Shown here: positions 27,450 through 36,934 of the stretch, piece after piece | Position numbering within the stretch: the first letter of the stretch is position 1 | How the letters are laid out: every line of letters begins with the position of its first letter | From: an uncultured Flavobacteriaceae bacterium | Lineage (GTDB): Bacteria > Bacteroidota > Bacteroidia > Flavobacteriales > Flavobacteriaceae | Assembly (NCBI GenBank): GCA_947488435.1 | Contig: CANKZG010000001.1 | Span: forward strand, 2,472,308 to 2,536,307 | Length of the DNA stretch: 64,000 nucleotides | Direction of reading: 5' to 3' | The notes under the pieces: model-generated | What the model was told of the DNA's origin: nothing | Seen by the model: the letters and a program-made list of their open reading frames with translations, nothing else | Database searches by the model: none | Translations under genes and position numbers: made by a program

Positions 27450-28064
27450 ATGACAATTATTGAAAAAGAACAAATTAAATGGTATCACCGTACCAGAATA
27501 AGAACGTGGGCAGGTAATACTGTAAAAATACAGGGTTGGACAAGCAAGGCTATGCAAAAGCGTCGATTTAACGAAATCCTAGATCATTTAGATTTTAGAG
27601 GAGCTTCTGTACTTGATGTGGGCTGTGGTTATGGAGATTTCAAGACTCATTTAGATATGAAGTACCCCAAACTCGATTATATTGGTATAGATCAGCAAAA
27701 GGAATTCGTTGCGGACGCTAAAGAACGTTTTGCTGCTTGCAACAATGCGTGGTTTTATCATACTGATTTTAGCCGTTGTCAATTGCCTCGAATGGACGTT
27801 GTAGTTGCTTGTGGGGTTTTATCGTATTATACAAAAGATCCAAACTACTATTTTGACATGATTCATAAATTTTACAAAGTTTCAAAGAGGACTTTGGTGT
27901 TTAATATGCTGGATGAGACATATTTTGATTCGGGGTCATTGATTGTAGCGCACAATCGAAATTTAATATATCAGTTTTGTAAACAAATTTGCAAAAACGT
28001 TCAGCTAATTCAGAGGAGAGATCATAATTTTTTTACTGTAATAATGAGCGCTCATAGTTTATAA
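27450..28064 (+). CDS. Class I SAM-dependent methyltransferase
   Basis: The 204-residue protein has the SAM-binding glycine motif VLDVGCGYGDFKTH (near residue 55), the acidic ribose-binding end IGIDQQKEF (near 78) and a later VVVACGVLSYY motif. It moves a methyl group from S-adenosylmethionine to an unknown acceptor; targets in this broad family include small molecules, lipids and proteins. It sits between the PAAR-like gene and a baseplate gene on the same strand, so it is probably co-expressed with the particle. Whether it modifies the particle, a cargo or something unrelated is open. Confidence 0.82.
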   Translation: MTIIEKEQIKWYHRTRIRTWAGNTVKIQGWTSKAMQKRRFNEILDHLDFRGASVLDVGCGYGDFKTHLDMKYPKLDYIGIDQQKEFVADAKERFAACNNAWFYHTDFSRCQLPRMDVVVACGVLSYYTKDPNYYFDMIHKFYKVSKRTLVFNMLDETYFDSGSLIVAHNRNLIYQFCKQICKNVQLIQRRDHNFFTVIMSAHSL

Positions 28065-28164
28065 GAACTTCACAAGAATTGTCAATGAACTTCTATAGAT
28101 AGAAGCACGTACTTCTACTCTTTTTTTATACTCTTTTTGAGAGTAATTTACCAAAAAATAACTT

Positions 28165-30576
28165 TTGGATCCAGAAATTATTCATGATGAATTTCCCGCT
28201 TTAAATGGGAAAAAATCTAACTACTACCAGCATCGAAAAACTGCTTTGAAATGGATTCAAATGCTATCGGGGAAGGAGTGGACAGATTATAATGCCCATG
28301 ATCCCGGGGTTACCATATTAGAGGCATTATGTTATGCGCTTACCGAAGTTGAATACAAATTGGATTTTGCTATTGAAGATATTTTATATGGTCTTCCATC
28401 GGATGTAGCTATCAATCTAGAGGAAAATGCTTTTTTTCTAGCAGAAAAAATTCTAACTACAGCCCCCGTTACAGAAGCGGATTATCGAAAGCTTATTATT
28501 GACAGAGTTGCTTCCGTCAATAATGCTTGGCTTGTTAAAAAAGAGGAAGCCTATGAGGTACTGCTGTTAAAGGAAAAGGATGTTGATGCTACGATAGCAA
28601 TTAAGGAAACGCAAAAACTACTTCGACAGTATAGAAGTTATGGGACAAAATTTAAGGCCATTAAAATTGCAGAATTTGATTATATACCTTTAAATGTGGA
28701 CATTTTTGTAAACAATCAAATGGATGTTGAAGAAATTTTGGCGCAACTATTTTTTAATCTAAATGAAGCCATTTTAAACCCTAATCCGCATCGGCAACCT
28801 TTTGGAGAATTGGTAGAAGAGGGAGCAAATTATCATGATATTTTTGATGGCCCTGAGATGCAACATGGAATTATTAAAAAAGAGAGTTTAACGCCGATTA
28901 CGAAATCACTAAGTGCTATAAAAATTAAAAAGATAATTGCAGCTACAGCTGGCATAGACATGATAGACCATTTTGTTTTTACAAAAAGAACGGTATCGGA
29001 AGCGACAAAAGAAAGTACAAGAAAAAAAGAATCTACCACGGAAAAAATAGAAATTGCTGAAGATAGTGTTCCTTTTTTTACTCCTATTCTTAAAGAAGAT
29101 AACAAGAGAGCTAAACAAGATCAATCGGCAAATACGAAAAAAGATTTCAATACAATTCGAGTGTTTAAAAATCAGGAGCCTATAGAAGGAATAAATTATG
29201 ATCTTGTTCACGATCTGCTTGTTCGAATGGCGCATCGAACGCGAAGAGATTATGTTTTAAATAATAAAAATCAATCTTCTTCATACGTTTTACGTGCTCG
29301 AAACAGAAATATCCAAGAATACTATAGCATTAAAAATGACTTTCCTTTAGTATATGGACTTCAAAATAAGGGGTACTCAGTAATTCAAAACTTTAAGTCC
29401 CATGACGGAGACCAATTAGAAGCTTATTTATTACCCTTTGAACAAATATTGGCCAATACCTTTATGCGTCTGGCGCATTTGCGTGATGTATTTTCCATAC
29501 GGAAATTAAAAAAAGAAGCTAAACATTATGGTCTTGCAGTTCCAGCTTTCAAATCAACAGCTATACACAGCAACGTAATCTCCGAAACATCAACACAGGA
29601 TGTGGATTATGTTGATGCCTATATAGAACCAGAACAAACTCAATTAGAACATCGTGAAACAATACTCACGCATCTTCTGGCTCGTTTCGATATGCATTTA
29701 TATGAAGATTTTGAAATAGATTTAGGAGATGATGTATTACAGCATATAAAAAGAGATATTAAGAGTAAGCAGAAGGTATTAAAAAGAGTAGATAGAATTA
29801 CGGCAAACCGCAGTATACATGACGCTAGTAAATCAAAAAAACGAACAAGTTTAGAAGAAGAAATCTATGCACGTCTTGGAATTTTAAAACCCCCAAAGAG
29901 ACCATTATACAAGGCTATAAAGCATATAAATTATAACTTAAAGCATAAAAAAACCAGTGGAAATTTTAAGATAGTACGAAAAAAGCGTAGAAAATCGAAA
30001 AAACGTGAAATATACTTTCATATTACTAAAAAGCAGGAAATCAAATACATCTTGCGTAATGCTGCTAAAGCTTCTTCTTATAAATTAATACCTAAAAAGA
30101 AGAACAATAAATATCGAATAATTTTGGTTGATGAAAATAAACAGGACCATCGAATTTGCACAGTGAAATCGAGAACTAAAGCAGTACGAATTTTAGACAA
30201 ATTAATGCTACATCTTCGATTGGTTAATAGTGCAAGCGAAGGGTTTTATATGATTGATCATGCTTTATTGGCTGACTCCATTGAAGATATTGCTTTTGCT
30301 CGATACCGAATGAGTTTTGTTTTTCCGGCCTGGGGAACTAATTTTCAAAATCGTTCTTTTCAAAAGAAAACAAGAGACCTTGTACATTATTTAGTTCCCG
30401 CCCATATTCGTGCAGATTGCCTGTGGTTAGATTTAAATGAAATGAAAATCTTTGAAAAAACGCATGAAAAATGGAAAAAAGCATCAAAAAACAACAAGCA
30501 TGAAAAGGCACAGAAACATCAAAATAACTTAAAAGAGCTTCTTTGTGATTATGTGAAAACCAAAAGAGTGCTATGA
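28165..30576 (+). CDS. eCIS baseplate protein (Afp12-like)
   Basis: The 803-residue protein has the conserved start of this baseplate family: WTDYNAHDPGVTILEALCYA at residues 39-58, followed by an Afp12/gp6-like region (TEADYRKLIIDRVASVNNAW near 120). Near the C-terminus come EGFYMIDHALL (near 693) and FVFPAWGTNFQNRSFQKKTR, both common in Bacteroidota members. A very basic segment (about residues 595-620) is an unusual insertion. The only upstream start in frame is TTG at 28165, since a TAA lies two codons before it. It is translationally coupled to the tape measure gene. Confidence 0.85.
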   Translation: MDPEIIHDEFPALNGKKSNYYQHRKTALKWIQMLSGKEWTDYNAHDPGVTILEALCYALTEVEYKLDFAIEDILYGLPSDVAINLEENAFFLAEKILTTAPVTEADYRKLIIDRVASVNNAWLVKKEEAYEVLLLKEKDVDATIAIKETQKLLRQYRSYGTKFKAIKIAEFDYIPLNVDIFVNNQMDVEEILAQLFFNLNEAILNPNPHRQPFGELVEEGANYHDIFDGPEMQHGIIKKESLTPITKSLSAIKIKKIIAATAGIDMIDHFVFTKRTVSEATKESTRKKESTTEKIEIAEDSVPFFTPILKEDNKRAKQDQSANTKKDFNTIRVFKNQEPIEGINYDLVHDLLVRMAHRTRRDYVLNNKNQSSSYVLRARNRNIQEYYSIKNDFPLVYGLQNKGYSVIQNFKSHDGDQLEAYLLPFEQILANTFMRLAHLRDVFSIRKLKKEAKHYGLAVPAFKSTAIHSNVISETSTQDVDYVDAYIEPEQTQLEHRETILTHLLARFDMHLYEDFEIDLGDDVLQHIKRDIKSKQKVLKRVDRITANRSIHDASKSKKRTSLEEEIYARLGILKPPKRPLYKAIKHINYNLKHKKTSGNFKIVRKKRRKSKKREIYFHITKKQEIKYILRNAAKASSYKLIPKKKNNKYRIILVDENKQDHRICTVKSRTKAVRILDKLMLHLRLVNSASEGFYMIDHALLADSIEDIAFARYRMSFVFPAWGTNFQNRSFQKKTRDLVHYLVPAHIRADCLWLDLNEMKIFEKTHEKWKKASKNNKHEKAQKHQNNLKELLCDYVKTKRVL

Positions 30577-33500
30577 TGATGAATACGCATCATATTGAGA
30601 CCTTAAAATTTGATCTGGATATTCCAACCAAGGCGCAAAGTAATACTATCCAAAATAGTGTTATCCGAATTTTTAATGCACAATTCCATCGACTTTTTAA
30701 TACCGTGTTTACTCAATTTGATTCAAAAGAACCACTTGTTATACCCTTATTAGAATTGGAGTTAAAGCCTATACCAATAGAAGCTTTAGAGCGGGATTTA
30801 GCAAAACAATGTGAAGAACAATTACAACTTTATTTTGATAAACTTAAACAACAAAAACTTCATAAGGGTACTATAATTAATACTGAGGAATCAGCTAGAG
30901 AAATTGATGCACTACTGTTTTATCTGCATCATGGGGTTTATCCCTGGTTTCAAACAGAAACAGTAGTATTTAAGACCCAGTGGGAAAGACTACTAAAATC
31001 ACCGCAAAAAATAACTGTATTAAAACGGCTTCTTAGCAGAAATCGCAATGCTATGGGACGATTGCTATATCATCTGGATGAATGTCAAAGTACAGCAACC
31101 CTATTGAAATTACAACCAGCTATTCCTGCAGCTGTAATTGCTTATCACCGTACACTTTTTGATTTTTTTAATCAAAGTAAGGAGAAAGAATACGACTCTT
31201 TAACCGCTTACACGAAGAAGATATGGCTATATACATTGCAGTATATAGTTAGTCAAAAGACTAATTTGTTTGCATTACCGGATTTTATAAAGTTTCATTT
31301 AAATGCATTGATAAGTTATTATCATTTTGAAAAAGAAACTTGGTATTCAGAGTTTCGTAATTTTATTTATAAAATGGATCGCATATACCCAATAGATAAA
31401 GATGTATTAAGAATAGTTAACACGCTTACGGAAAAAACAAGAAGGACCATCGCTTCTAAGAAGAGATCAAAAATTAAGTTAGCTATTCAAGAGGTGGAAG
31501 GAATACTAGTGAAAAAGCAAAAAACGGAAACCGATATTATATTACTTCGGAATTGGATACTGAAAATTGAAAATAGAACCGTTATTCAACAAAAATGGAT
31601 TAACCCTTTGCGAGTGCGTATATTGGAAAATGTACTCGATGTAATTGTTCCTAAAAGTGTTCCCATTATTCTAGACTACCATTCGAACCTTAGAAAGTTA
31701 CATGATACCGTGGTGATATCGAATTCTTTTGAATCTTTCGAAAGAACAAATTGGACGTTCACATTTGATTATCTCACAAGGTCTTTTTCTTCTGTATTTC
31801 AGGCAAAAGAATTCATCCGATACCATATTGAAAAATTGAGTAATCATTACGGTCTAACCCCAAACGAACTCCTTAAACACTTTTTAAAAGGTCTGCAAAA
31901 CTACCTTAAATCGGGGGCTAAATACAACGAGCTCAATCTTATCGCAAAGGACATTTTTAGTGATAATGCCCTTTACGACAACAACGTATTAAAACCTAAA
32001 GAAAACCCTGTTGTTTTTGTTGATAAATGGGAAGAAATTAGAAAGCTATTAACTTCAACAGCTACATTAAATTATGCGGAAATACAGCGAATACGTGCGT
32101 GGCTAAAAACTCAAAACAATGACAAGGATATTGACAGGCTGTGGACCCCTGGAGCGGCAGCCAGAACCCTTGAAAAATGTCTCAATATTTATCTTCCAAA
32201 AAATGCAATTTTTATACTTGAATTTTCTGAGCTGTTAATGCGGGTTTTTGAGAAAGATCTTCGTCCTAATAATCCTCGACTTAATAAAAAATACTTCAGG
32301 TTTGTACTAAAGCGTATAACACAGGAGTCGGTGTTTACTATGGAAAGATGGATTGATGCTGAAATAAAATGGTTGAAAAAGGAAACTAGACTTAATATCA
32401 AAGCAATTGCTGAACGTATTGTTCAGTATTCTAAGAGTACCTTGATTGAGGAAGTTAGCAATATACACTCATATGTTTATGTAGCACGGATACCTTTACA
32501 ACTCAATTATAGAAATAAGGAGCAAAGCTTCCATAGCGCAGGGGAAGTAATACCGTACCATCGTTTGCTAGAATTTTTGGAAACAGGTAAAATAATTGAG
32601 TCCGAAGGGACTTTGGTGGCGATAACACAAGGTAACGCTTCAATTTTAAAGCAATATGAAAATCAAATCGAAGCATTGCTTGTCCACAATCCTGCAGCTT
32701 GGTTTATGTTGGTAAAAAACAGAACCTCCCCACTTCCAATAGCTGAAATACTTAAACAAAAACTAAAACCTATACTGCAGCATCGATTGAAATTATTTAA
32801 TGTTATGTATTATAAATGGAGCGCATTAAAAGCTAAATTGATAATATATAATAGGACAATAACAGACAAAAGTATTGCTAAGTTTTATTATTTGGAGGAA
32901 GGTATTGTTCCTGATTGGATGAATGCACCACATGCAAACGAAAGGGATTGGCGTTTTTCTCAATCGTTTATCAAAGATTTGTATCAATATTCATGGACAC
33001 CTAAAACCATCAAACGATGGACACATGGAGTATCTAAAACTACTAAGCGTAATTTTTTGGAAACTAGCTTGAAAAAATCTCCAGATCACTGGATAGCGCA
33101 TTTATTTCGGAATCTTGAAAATATGTATCAAGATATTCCTGCAATTAAAAGACCCATTACAATGGAGGCTTTTGAACTGTCTTTTTGGACTATTTTTTTT
33201 AGAATATTTAAGCGGAGTACAACCTCCTTTGTAAATCAACATGCTGAGAGTTTTTTAAAAGATTGGCAGTTAGTTATGGGCTGCAGTTTTACTGAAAGTG
33301 CAACTTTTTTAGGTTTGATAGACGAAAACTTTATGCCGAGTTATCTTGTGGAAGAATTAAAGAAGCATAAAACCAAAAGTTCAGAAAAGGAACTACCAGA
33401 GGATGATCATAAGGTATTAGATGATATCAGGACTTTGGAAGAAAGCATTAGCCCTGCAGTCACTTTTGACCCTTTTATTCAAAAGGAGGAAGAACTTATA

Positions 33501-34004
33501 AAATGGTATATGGATTATGCTGGAATTCCGTTGTTGCACCCTTTTTTACCGCATTGCTTTAAGTTAACAGGTTATTTAAATGATACGAATGCATTTAAAA
33601 ATAGGAAGCAACAATACCAAGCGGTTTACCTCTTATATTATTTGGCAACCGGACATGAAACACTATTTGACGAAACCGAATTGGCTATGAGTAAAATTTT
33701 ATGCGGTTTATCAGTAGAACAGGCGATGCCCATATCATTTACACTTTCCGCAAAAGAAAAAGAAACTGCGAATGAACTTTTAGAAGTACTTATTTCCAGA
33801 TGGAAGAAACTTGGAAAAACAAGTCCAGAGGTTTTACGAAATTCGTTTTTAAAACGAAGCGGCCTTCTGGAAAATAAAGATAAGGCGTATCACCTAACAA
33901 TGGAAACGAGTGGCGTAGATGCGCTACTAGATTTTATACCCTGGGATATTAAAATGATTAAACTTCCCTGGCTTGATCAACTAATTTATGTATCATGGAG
34001 ATAG
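30573..34004 (+). CDS. eCIS tape measure protein (CIS_TMP family, Afp14-like)
   Basis: The 1143-residue protein has the CIS tape measure signatures: an N-terminal block ending in PLLELELKPIPIEALERDL (near residue 60) and a C-terminal block GIPLLHPFLPHCFKLTGYLN, followed by QAVYLLYYLATGHE and LAMSKILCGLSVEQAMP (about 980-1060). In related systems this protein runs inside the tube and sets its length. The long middle part is helical and Lys/Leu-rich. The start overlaps the stop of the previous gene by four bases, and the end overlaps the ATPase gene by ten. Confidence 0.93.
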   Translation: MMMNTHHIETLKFDLDIPTKAQSNTIQNSVIRIFNAQFHRLFNTVFTQFDSKEPLVIPLLELELKPIPIEALERDLAKQCEEQLQLYFDKLKQQKLHKGTIINTEESAREIDALLFYLHHGVYPWFQTETVVFKTQWERLLKSPQKITVLKRLLSRNRNAMGRLLYHLDECQSTATLLKLQPAIPAAVIAYHRTLFDFFNQSKEKEYDSLTAYTKKIWLYTLQYIVSQKTNLFALPDFIKFHLNALISYYHFEKETWYSEFRNFIYKMDRIYPIDKDVLRIVNTLTEKTRRTIASKKRSKIKLAIQEVEGILVKKQKTETDIILLRNWILKIENRTVIQQKWINPLRVRILENVLDVIVPKSVPIILDYHSNLRKLHDTVVISNSFESFERTNWTFTFDYLTRSFSSVFQAKEFIRYHIEKLSNHYGLTPNELLKHFLKGLQNYLKSGAKYNELNLIAKDIFSDNALYDNNVLKPKENPVVFVDKWEEIRKLLTSTATLNYAEIQRIRAWLKTQNNDKDIDRLWTPGAAARTLEKCLNIYLPKNAIFILEFSELLMRVFEKDLRPNNPRLNKKYFRFVLKRITQESVFTMERWIDAEIKWLKKETRLNIKAIAERIVQYSKSTLIEEVSNIHSYVYVARIPLQLNYRNKEQSFHSAGEVIPYHRLLEFLETGKIIESEGTLVAITQGNASILKQYENQIEALLVHNPAAWFMLVKNRTSPLPIAEILKQKLKPILQHRLKLFNVMYYKWSALKAKLIIYNRTITDKSIAKFYYLEEGIVPDWMNAPHANERDWRFSQSFIKDLYQYSWTPKTIKRWTHGVSKTTKRNFLETSLKKSPDHWIAHLFRNLENMYQDIPAIKRPITMEAFELSFWTIFFRIFKRSTTSFVNQHAESFLKDWQLVMGCSFTESATFLGLIDENFMPSYLVEELKKHKTKSSEKELPEDDHKVLDDIRTLEESISPAVTFDPFIQKEEELIKWYMDYAGIPLLHPFLPHCFKLTGYLNDTNAFKNRKQQYQAVYLLYYLATGHETLFDETELAMSKILCGLSVEQAMPISFTLSAKEKETANELLEVLISRWKKLGKTSPEVLRNSFLKRSGLLENKDKAYHLTMETSGVDALLDFIPWDIKMIKLPWLDQLIYVSWR

Positions 34005-35344
34005 ACCACTACGAAGCAACAGAATCGTTCTTGCAAAAAGAATTTGAATGGCTCTCCGAGTTAATAAAAGTACGTGTAGCGTCTTACTTTAATACTAAAG
34101 AATCGGCGATTTCTATTTTTGATATTAAACCTCCATTGATTGGTGAAGAAAGTACGTATGAACGGTTTTTATTGCATTACGAATTGGGTTTTGCAGAGCG
34201 TGTTATTGTATCCATGGTAGCTGCATCTGTTTTAAAACCGGAAGTATTTGACATTCTACATACCCAAAATGAAATTACCGGAATTCAATATACCGAGTTT
34301 GGTGGGCGTATCGAGGATCGACGTTTTATTCCCACCTTTCGTACAGCTTCTTTTATTTTGAATGATACTAAGATGGCATTACCAGTAACCTTATATCCAT
34401 TGTTTGAGGCATCGCACCCATTTAGTTATTTCTCATTGATTGATTTTTCGGATACTACATTTCGCACCCGTATGGAAACTCCAATTCGATTTACACAGGA
34501 ATCGGAATACTTACTTTTTACTGGAAATTCATACCAGCCTGAATTTAATAGCGAATTTCCCGCAAAAGAATTAACTACAAATTTAAATTGGGAGGACCTG
34601 ATTTTACCTAATGCAATAAAACATGATATTGACGAAATTTTATATTGGTTCAAGTCCGAATCAAAACTAAATGAAGATAAACACCTTAAAAAATGGTTGA
34701 AACCAGGATATCGCGTATTGTTTTATGGACCTTCTGGTACCGGGAAAACGCTAACGGCTTCTTTATTAGGCAAAACAGTAAAACGACCAGTTTATCGCAT
34801 AGACTTATCTATGGTGGTTTCAAAATACATTGGTGAAACTGAGAAGAACTTAGCTAAGGTTTTTGAACGAGCCGAAAAAAACCAATGGATACTCTTCTTT
34901 GATGAAGCGGATGCACTGTTTGGGAAAAGAACAAAAACAACCTCGTCTAATGATCGCCACGCCAATCAAGAGGTAGCCTATCTTTTACAGCGTATTGAAG
35001 ACTTTTCAGGAATGATCATTCTGGCAACAAATCTTCAGAACAATTTAGATGATGCGTTTACAAGGCGTTTTCAATCCATGATACCTTTCAGTTTACCCGA
35101 TAAAAAGGAGCGATTGTTGTTGTGGAAACAAATTTTCACTCCTGAATTTGGCTTAAGCGCGGAGTTCATAGAAGAAATGGCCGAAAAGCATGAATTAACC
35201 GGAGGCTCTTTAATTAATGTATTGCGAACCGCGGTCTTACATAACTATAAGACTGCAACTTCTACGTTATCTGATAACCTTGTGCGATACGCCATTCAAA
35301 AGGAACTGGAGAAAGAGGGGAAAAGTAATATGAAGCTTAATTGA
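33995..35344 (+). CDS. eCIS AAA+ ATPase (Afp15-like)
   Basis: The 449-residue ATPase has an N-terminal winged-helix-like region (1-190) of the type seen in CIS ATPases and an AAA+ core (about 200-400). Walker A is GPSGTGKT (245-252), Walker B is ILFFDEAD (299-306), sensor 1 is ILATN (342-346) and the arginine finger is in RRF (357-359). Afp15-type ATPases are needed for particle assembly or cargo loading. It is the last gene of the coupled eCIS operon; a gap of 173 bases follows. Confidence 0.95.
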   Translation: MEIDHYEATESFLQKEFEWLSELIKVRVASYFNTKESAISIFDIKPPLIGEESTYERFLLHYELGFAERVIVSMVAASVLKPEVFDILHTQNEITGIQYTEFGGRIEDRRFIPTFRTASFILNDTKMALPVTLYPLFEASHPFSYFSLIDFSDTTFRTRMETPIRFTQESEYLLFTGNSYQPEFNSEFPAKELTTNLNWEDLILPNAIKHDIDEILYWFKSESKLNEDKHLKKWLKPGYRVLFYGPSGTGKTLTASLLGKTVKRPVYRIDLSMVVSKYIGETEKNLAKVFERAEKNQWILFFDEADALFGKRTKTTSSNDRHANQEVAYLLQRIEDFSGMIILATNLQNNLDDAFTRRFQSMIPFSLPDKKERLLLWKQIFTPEFGLSAEFIEEMAEKHELTGGSLINVLRTAVLHNYKTATSTLSDNLVRYAIQKELEKEGKSNMKLN

Positions 35345-35517
35345 TTGTAGTAAAACATACTCCTTTGTGAAAAAATCTCATAAAAACCAAGTAGTTCTAC
35401 GCTGTTTTGGAAAGCTGGATATATTTATTTTTAACAGGTGAGGTGTTAACAACCGATTAACTACCTCATGTATTAGGTACCCCCACACAAAGAAAGAATA
35501 ACTAAAATATTTTAATT

Positions 35518-35955
35518 ATGGAATTAGTATCCTTAGGTGTAGGGCTTATTGTAAATACCTTTTTAAAAAATAAAGAAGTACATGGAGCCATAAATGATTT
35601 TGTAACGGAATCTGTAGGTTGGGTTCGCGATTGGTTTAAGGGAGACGAAAAAGAAGAGCTCATAAAAAAAGTTGAAAAAAACCCTAAATCAACAGCTGTT
35701 AAAGCCGAATTGAATACTGCAGTTACTCAAATGGTTAAGAATCCAAAATTCAAAAGTCAATTAGAAAAATGGGTAGGAGAATCTAAAAAACCATTTCCTT
35801 CTATGAAAAACGTAGTGGATAATCTGGAGTTGGAAACTGAAGGAGCTGTTAATATTGGAGATAAAGGAAAAGATGAGATTCCCTATGATAAAAAGAATGT
35901 TATTACGAATAGTAAAATTAAGGCTGGAGGTGATTTTAATTTAGGCGATATGTAA
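35518..35955 (+). CDS. Small accessory protein with VNIGD motifs, unknown
   Basis: I do not recognise the 145-residue product. It has a helical N-terminal half with an amphipathic or weakly hydrophobic first 20 residues and a C-terminal tail with two copies of a short motif: GAVNIGD (109-115) and GGDFNLGD (137-144). The same motif occurs in the next gene. Tails like 'N-x-I-x-x-x-x-I-x-x-G-G-x-x-x-I-G-D' are known from Bacteroidota signalling and effector-type proteins. It is downstream of the eCIS ATPase on the same strand. A role with the particle is possible but not shown. Confidence 0.65.
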   Translation: MELVSLGVGLIVNTFLKNKEVHGAINDFVTESVGWVRDWFKGDEKEELIKKVEKNPKSTAVKAELNTAVTQMVKNPKFKSQLEKWVGESKKPFPSMKNVVDNLELETEGAVNIGDKGKDEIPYDKKNVITNSKIKAGGDFNLGDM

Positions 35956-36005
35956 TCGATAATTATACAGAATCTCCAAAAAATTAATTTTAAGACAAGC
36001 ATTTC

Positions 36006-36323
36006 ATGAATACCAGTGAAAAAAGAAAAAACACCTTAAAAGGTAATACCATTGAAGGTCAAGAGGTAAATATTGGAGATCGTATTAATATTTATGGAAT
36101 GGAAACTTCATCTAAAGATCTGGAGTTTGTAATTAAACTTTTTGCAATAATTATTGCAGGGTTTGCGATAGCTGCGGGCATCTGTCTTTTTTACCCTGGG
36201 CCTAAGGAAGAGTTGTTTGATTATATGGGCTTTTTTGCCTCCGGAGGTTTTGTTGCACTTGCTTCCTTATTTCTTGTTCTTTTAATACGGTCTAAAAAAC
36301 AATCTTCCATTAATATAAACTAA
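36006..36323 (+). CDS. Small membrane protein with N-terminal VNIGD motif, unknown
   Basis: The 105-residue protein has a short polar N-terminus with EGQEVNIGDRINI (18-29), then two transmembrane helices (about 42-62 and 74-94), and a basic tail (RSKKQSS). The motif at 21-25 matches the tail motif of the preceding protein, so the two probably act together, perhaps through binding to one another. The 50-base spacing agrees with one operon. The function is unknown. Confidence 0.6.
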   Translation: MNTSEKRKNTLKGNTIEGQEVNIGDRINIYGMETSSKDLEFVIKLFAIIIAGFAIAAGICLFYPGPKEELFDYMGFFASGGFVALASLFLVLLIRSKKQSSININ

Positions 36324-36329
36324 GGTCAT

Positions 36330-36917
36330 ATGAGATTTAAAATAGTAATAGGAATACTTGTTGTATTTATGTTGGGATTATTTTCCTTCGCAATATATCA
36401 GGCGTATGCGCTAAAGAAAACAAACAATGCACTGGAAATAGCTAAGGAGGACTTAGTAACGGAAAAGAAAAAATTGGAAGATGTTCTTGAAGAAAACAAA
36501 GCGCTGGAATTAGCAAAACTAGAAGCCGAAAATGAAGATGAGCTTTGGGACTATGCGCAGAAAACAGCTACTTTGGAAGCCTATACCAATTACATTAAGA
36601 TCAAAGGATATAAGAAGCATGAGACTGTACTAAATAAAAAAATTGATGAACATTTATCCAAAAAAACAGGTTACATTCAATTTGTAGAGTCTAATGGTAC
36701 CATGTTGCTTACGCCGTATAAAGGAATTGGAAATAGAAAGGACTTATGGATTCCAAAATCTGCAATGAGTGTACGTAGAGGGGTTATCGGAAATTCTAAC
36801 TTTAGAAGCACTAGTCGCACGGGGAATGTGATTTTAGAAGGTCAAATTGTGAAAATGCTGGGGGATTATATTCCCAGCGGGAACGCAAAATGGGCTAAAA
36901 TCTCCTACGGAGATTAA
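36330..36917 (+). CDS. Membrane-anchored coiled-coil protein with SH3-like C-terminus, unknown
   Basis: The 195-residue protein has one N-terminal transmembrane helix (residues 3-25), a coiled coil (about 28-75, rich in E/K/L), and a C-terminal part of beta strands (about 105-195). The C-terminal part ends in GNVILEGQIVKMLGDYIPSG and AKWAKISYGD, a pattern like a bacterial SH3 domain. It starts seven bases after the previous gene. The topology would place the SH3-like part in the periplasm. No family is recognised with certainty. Confidence 0.6.
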   Translation: MRFKIVIGILVVFMLGLFSFAIYQAYALKKTNNALEIAKEDLVTEKKKLEDVLEENKALELAKLEAENEDELWDYAQKTATLEAYTNYIKIKGYKKHETVLNKKIDEHLSKKTGYIQFVESNGTMLLTPYKGIGNRKDLWIPKSAMSVRRGVIGNSNFRSTSRTGNVILEGQIVKMLGDYIPSGNAKWAKISYGD

Positions 36918-36934
36918 CTAATTCTTATTTAATA

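Noticed and set aside
11713-35344. Prophage or type VI secretion system
   Set aside because: There is no capsid, terminase, portal or integrase in the cluster, and no TssB/TssC pair, TssJLM membrane complex or ClpV. The gene set, AAA+ ATPase and tape measure type are those of an eCIS.
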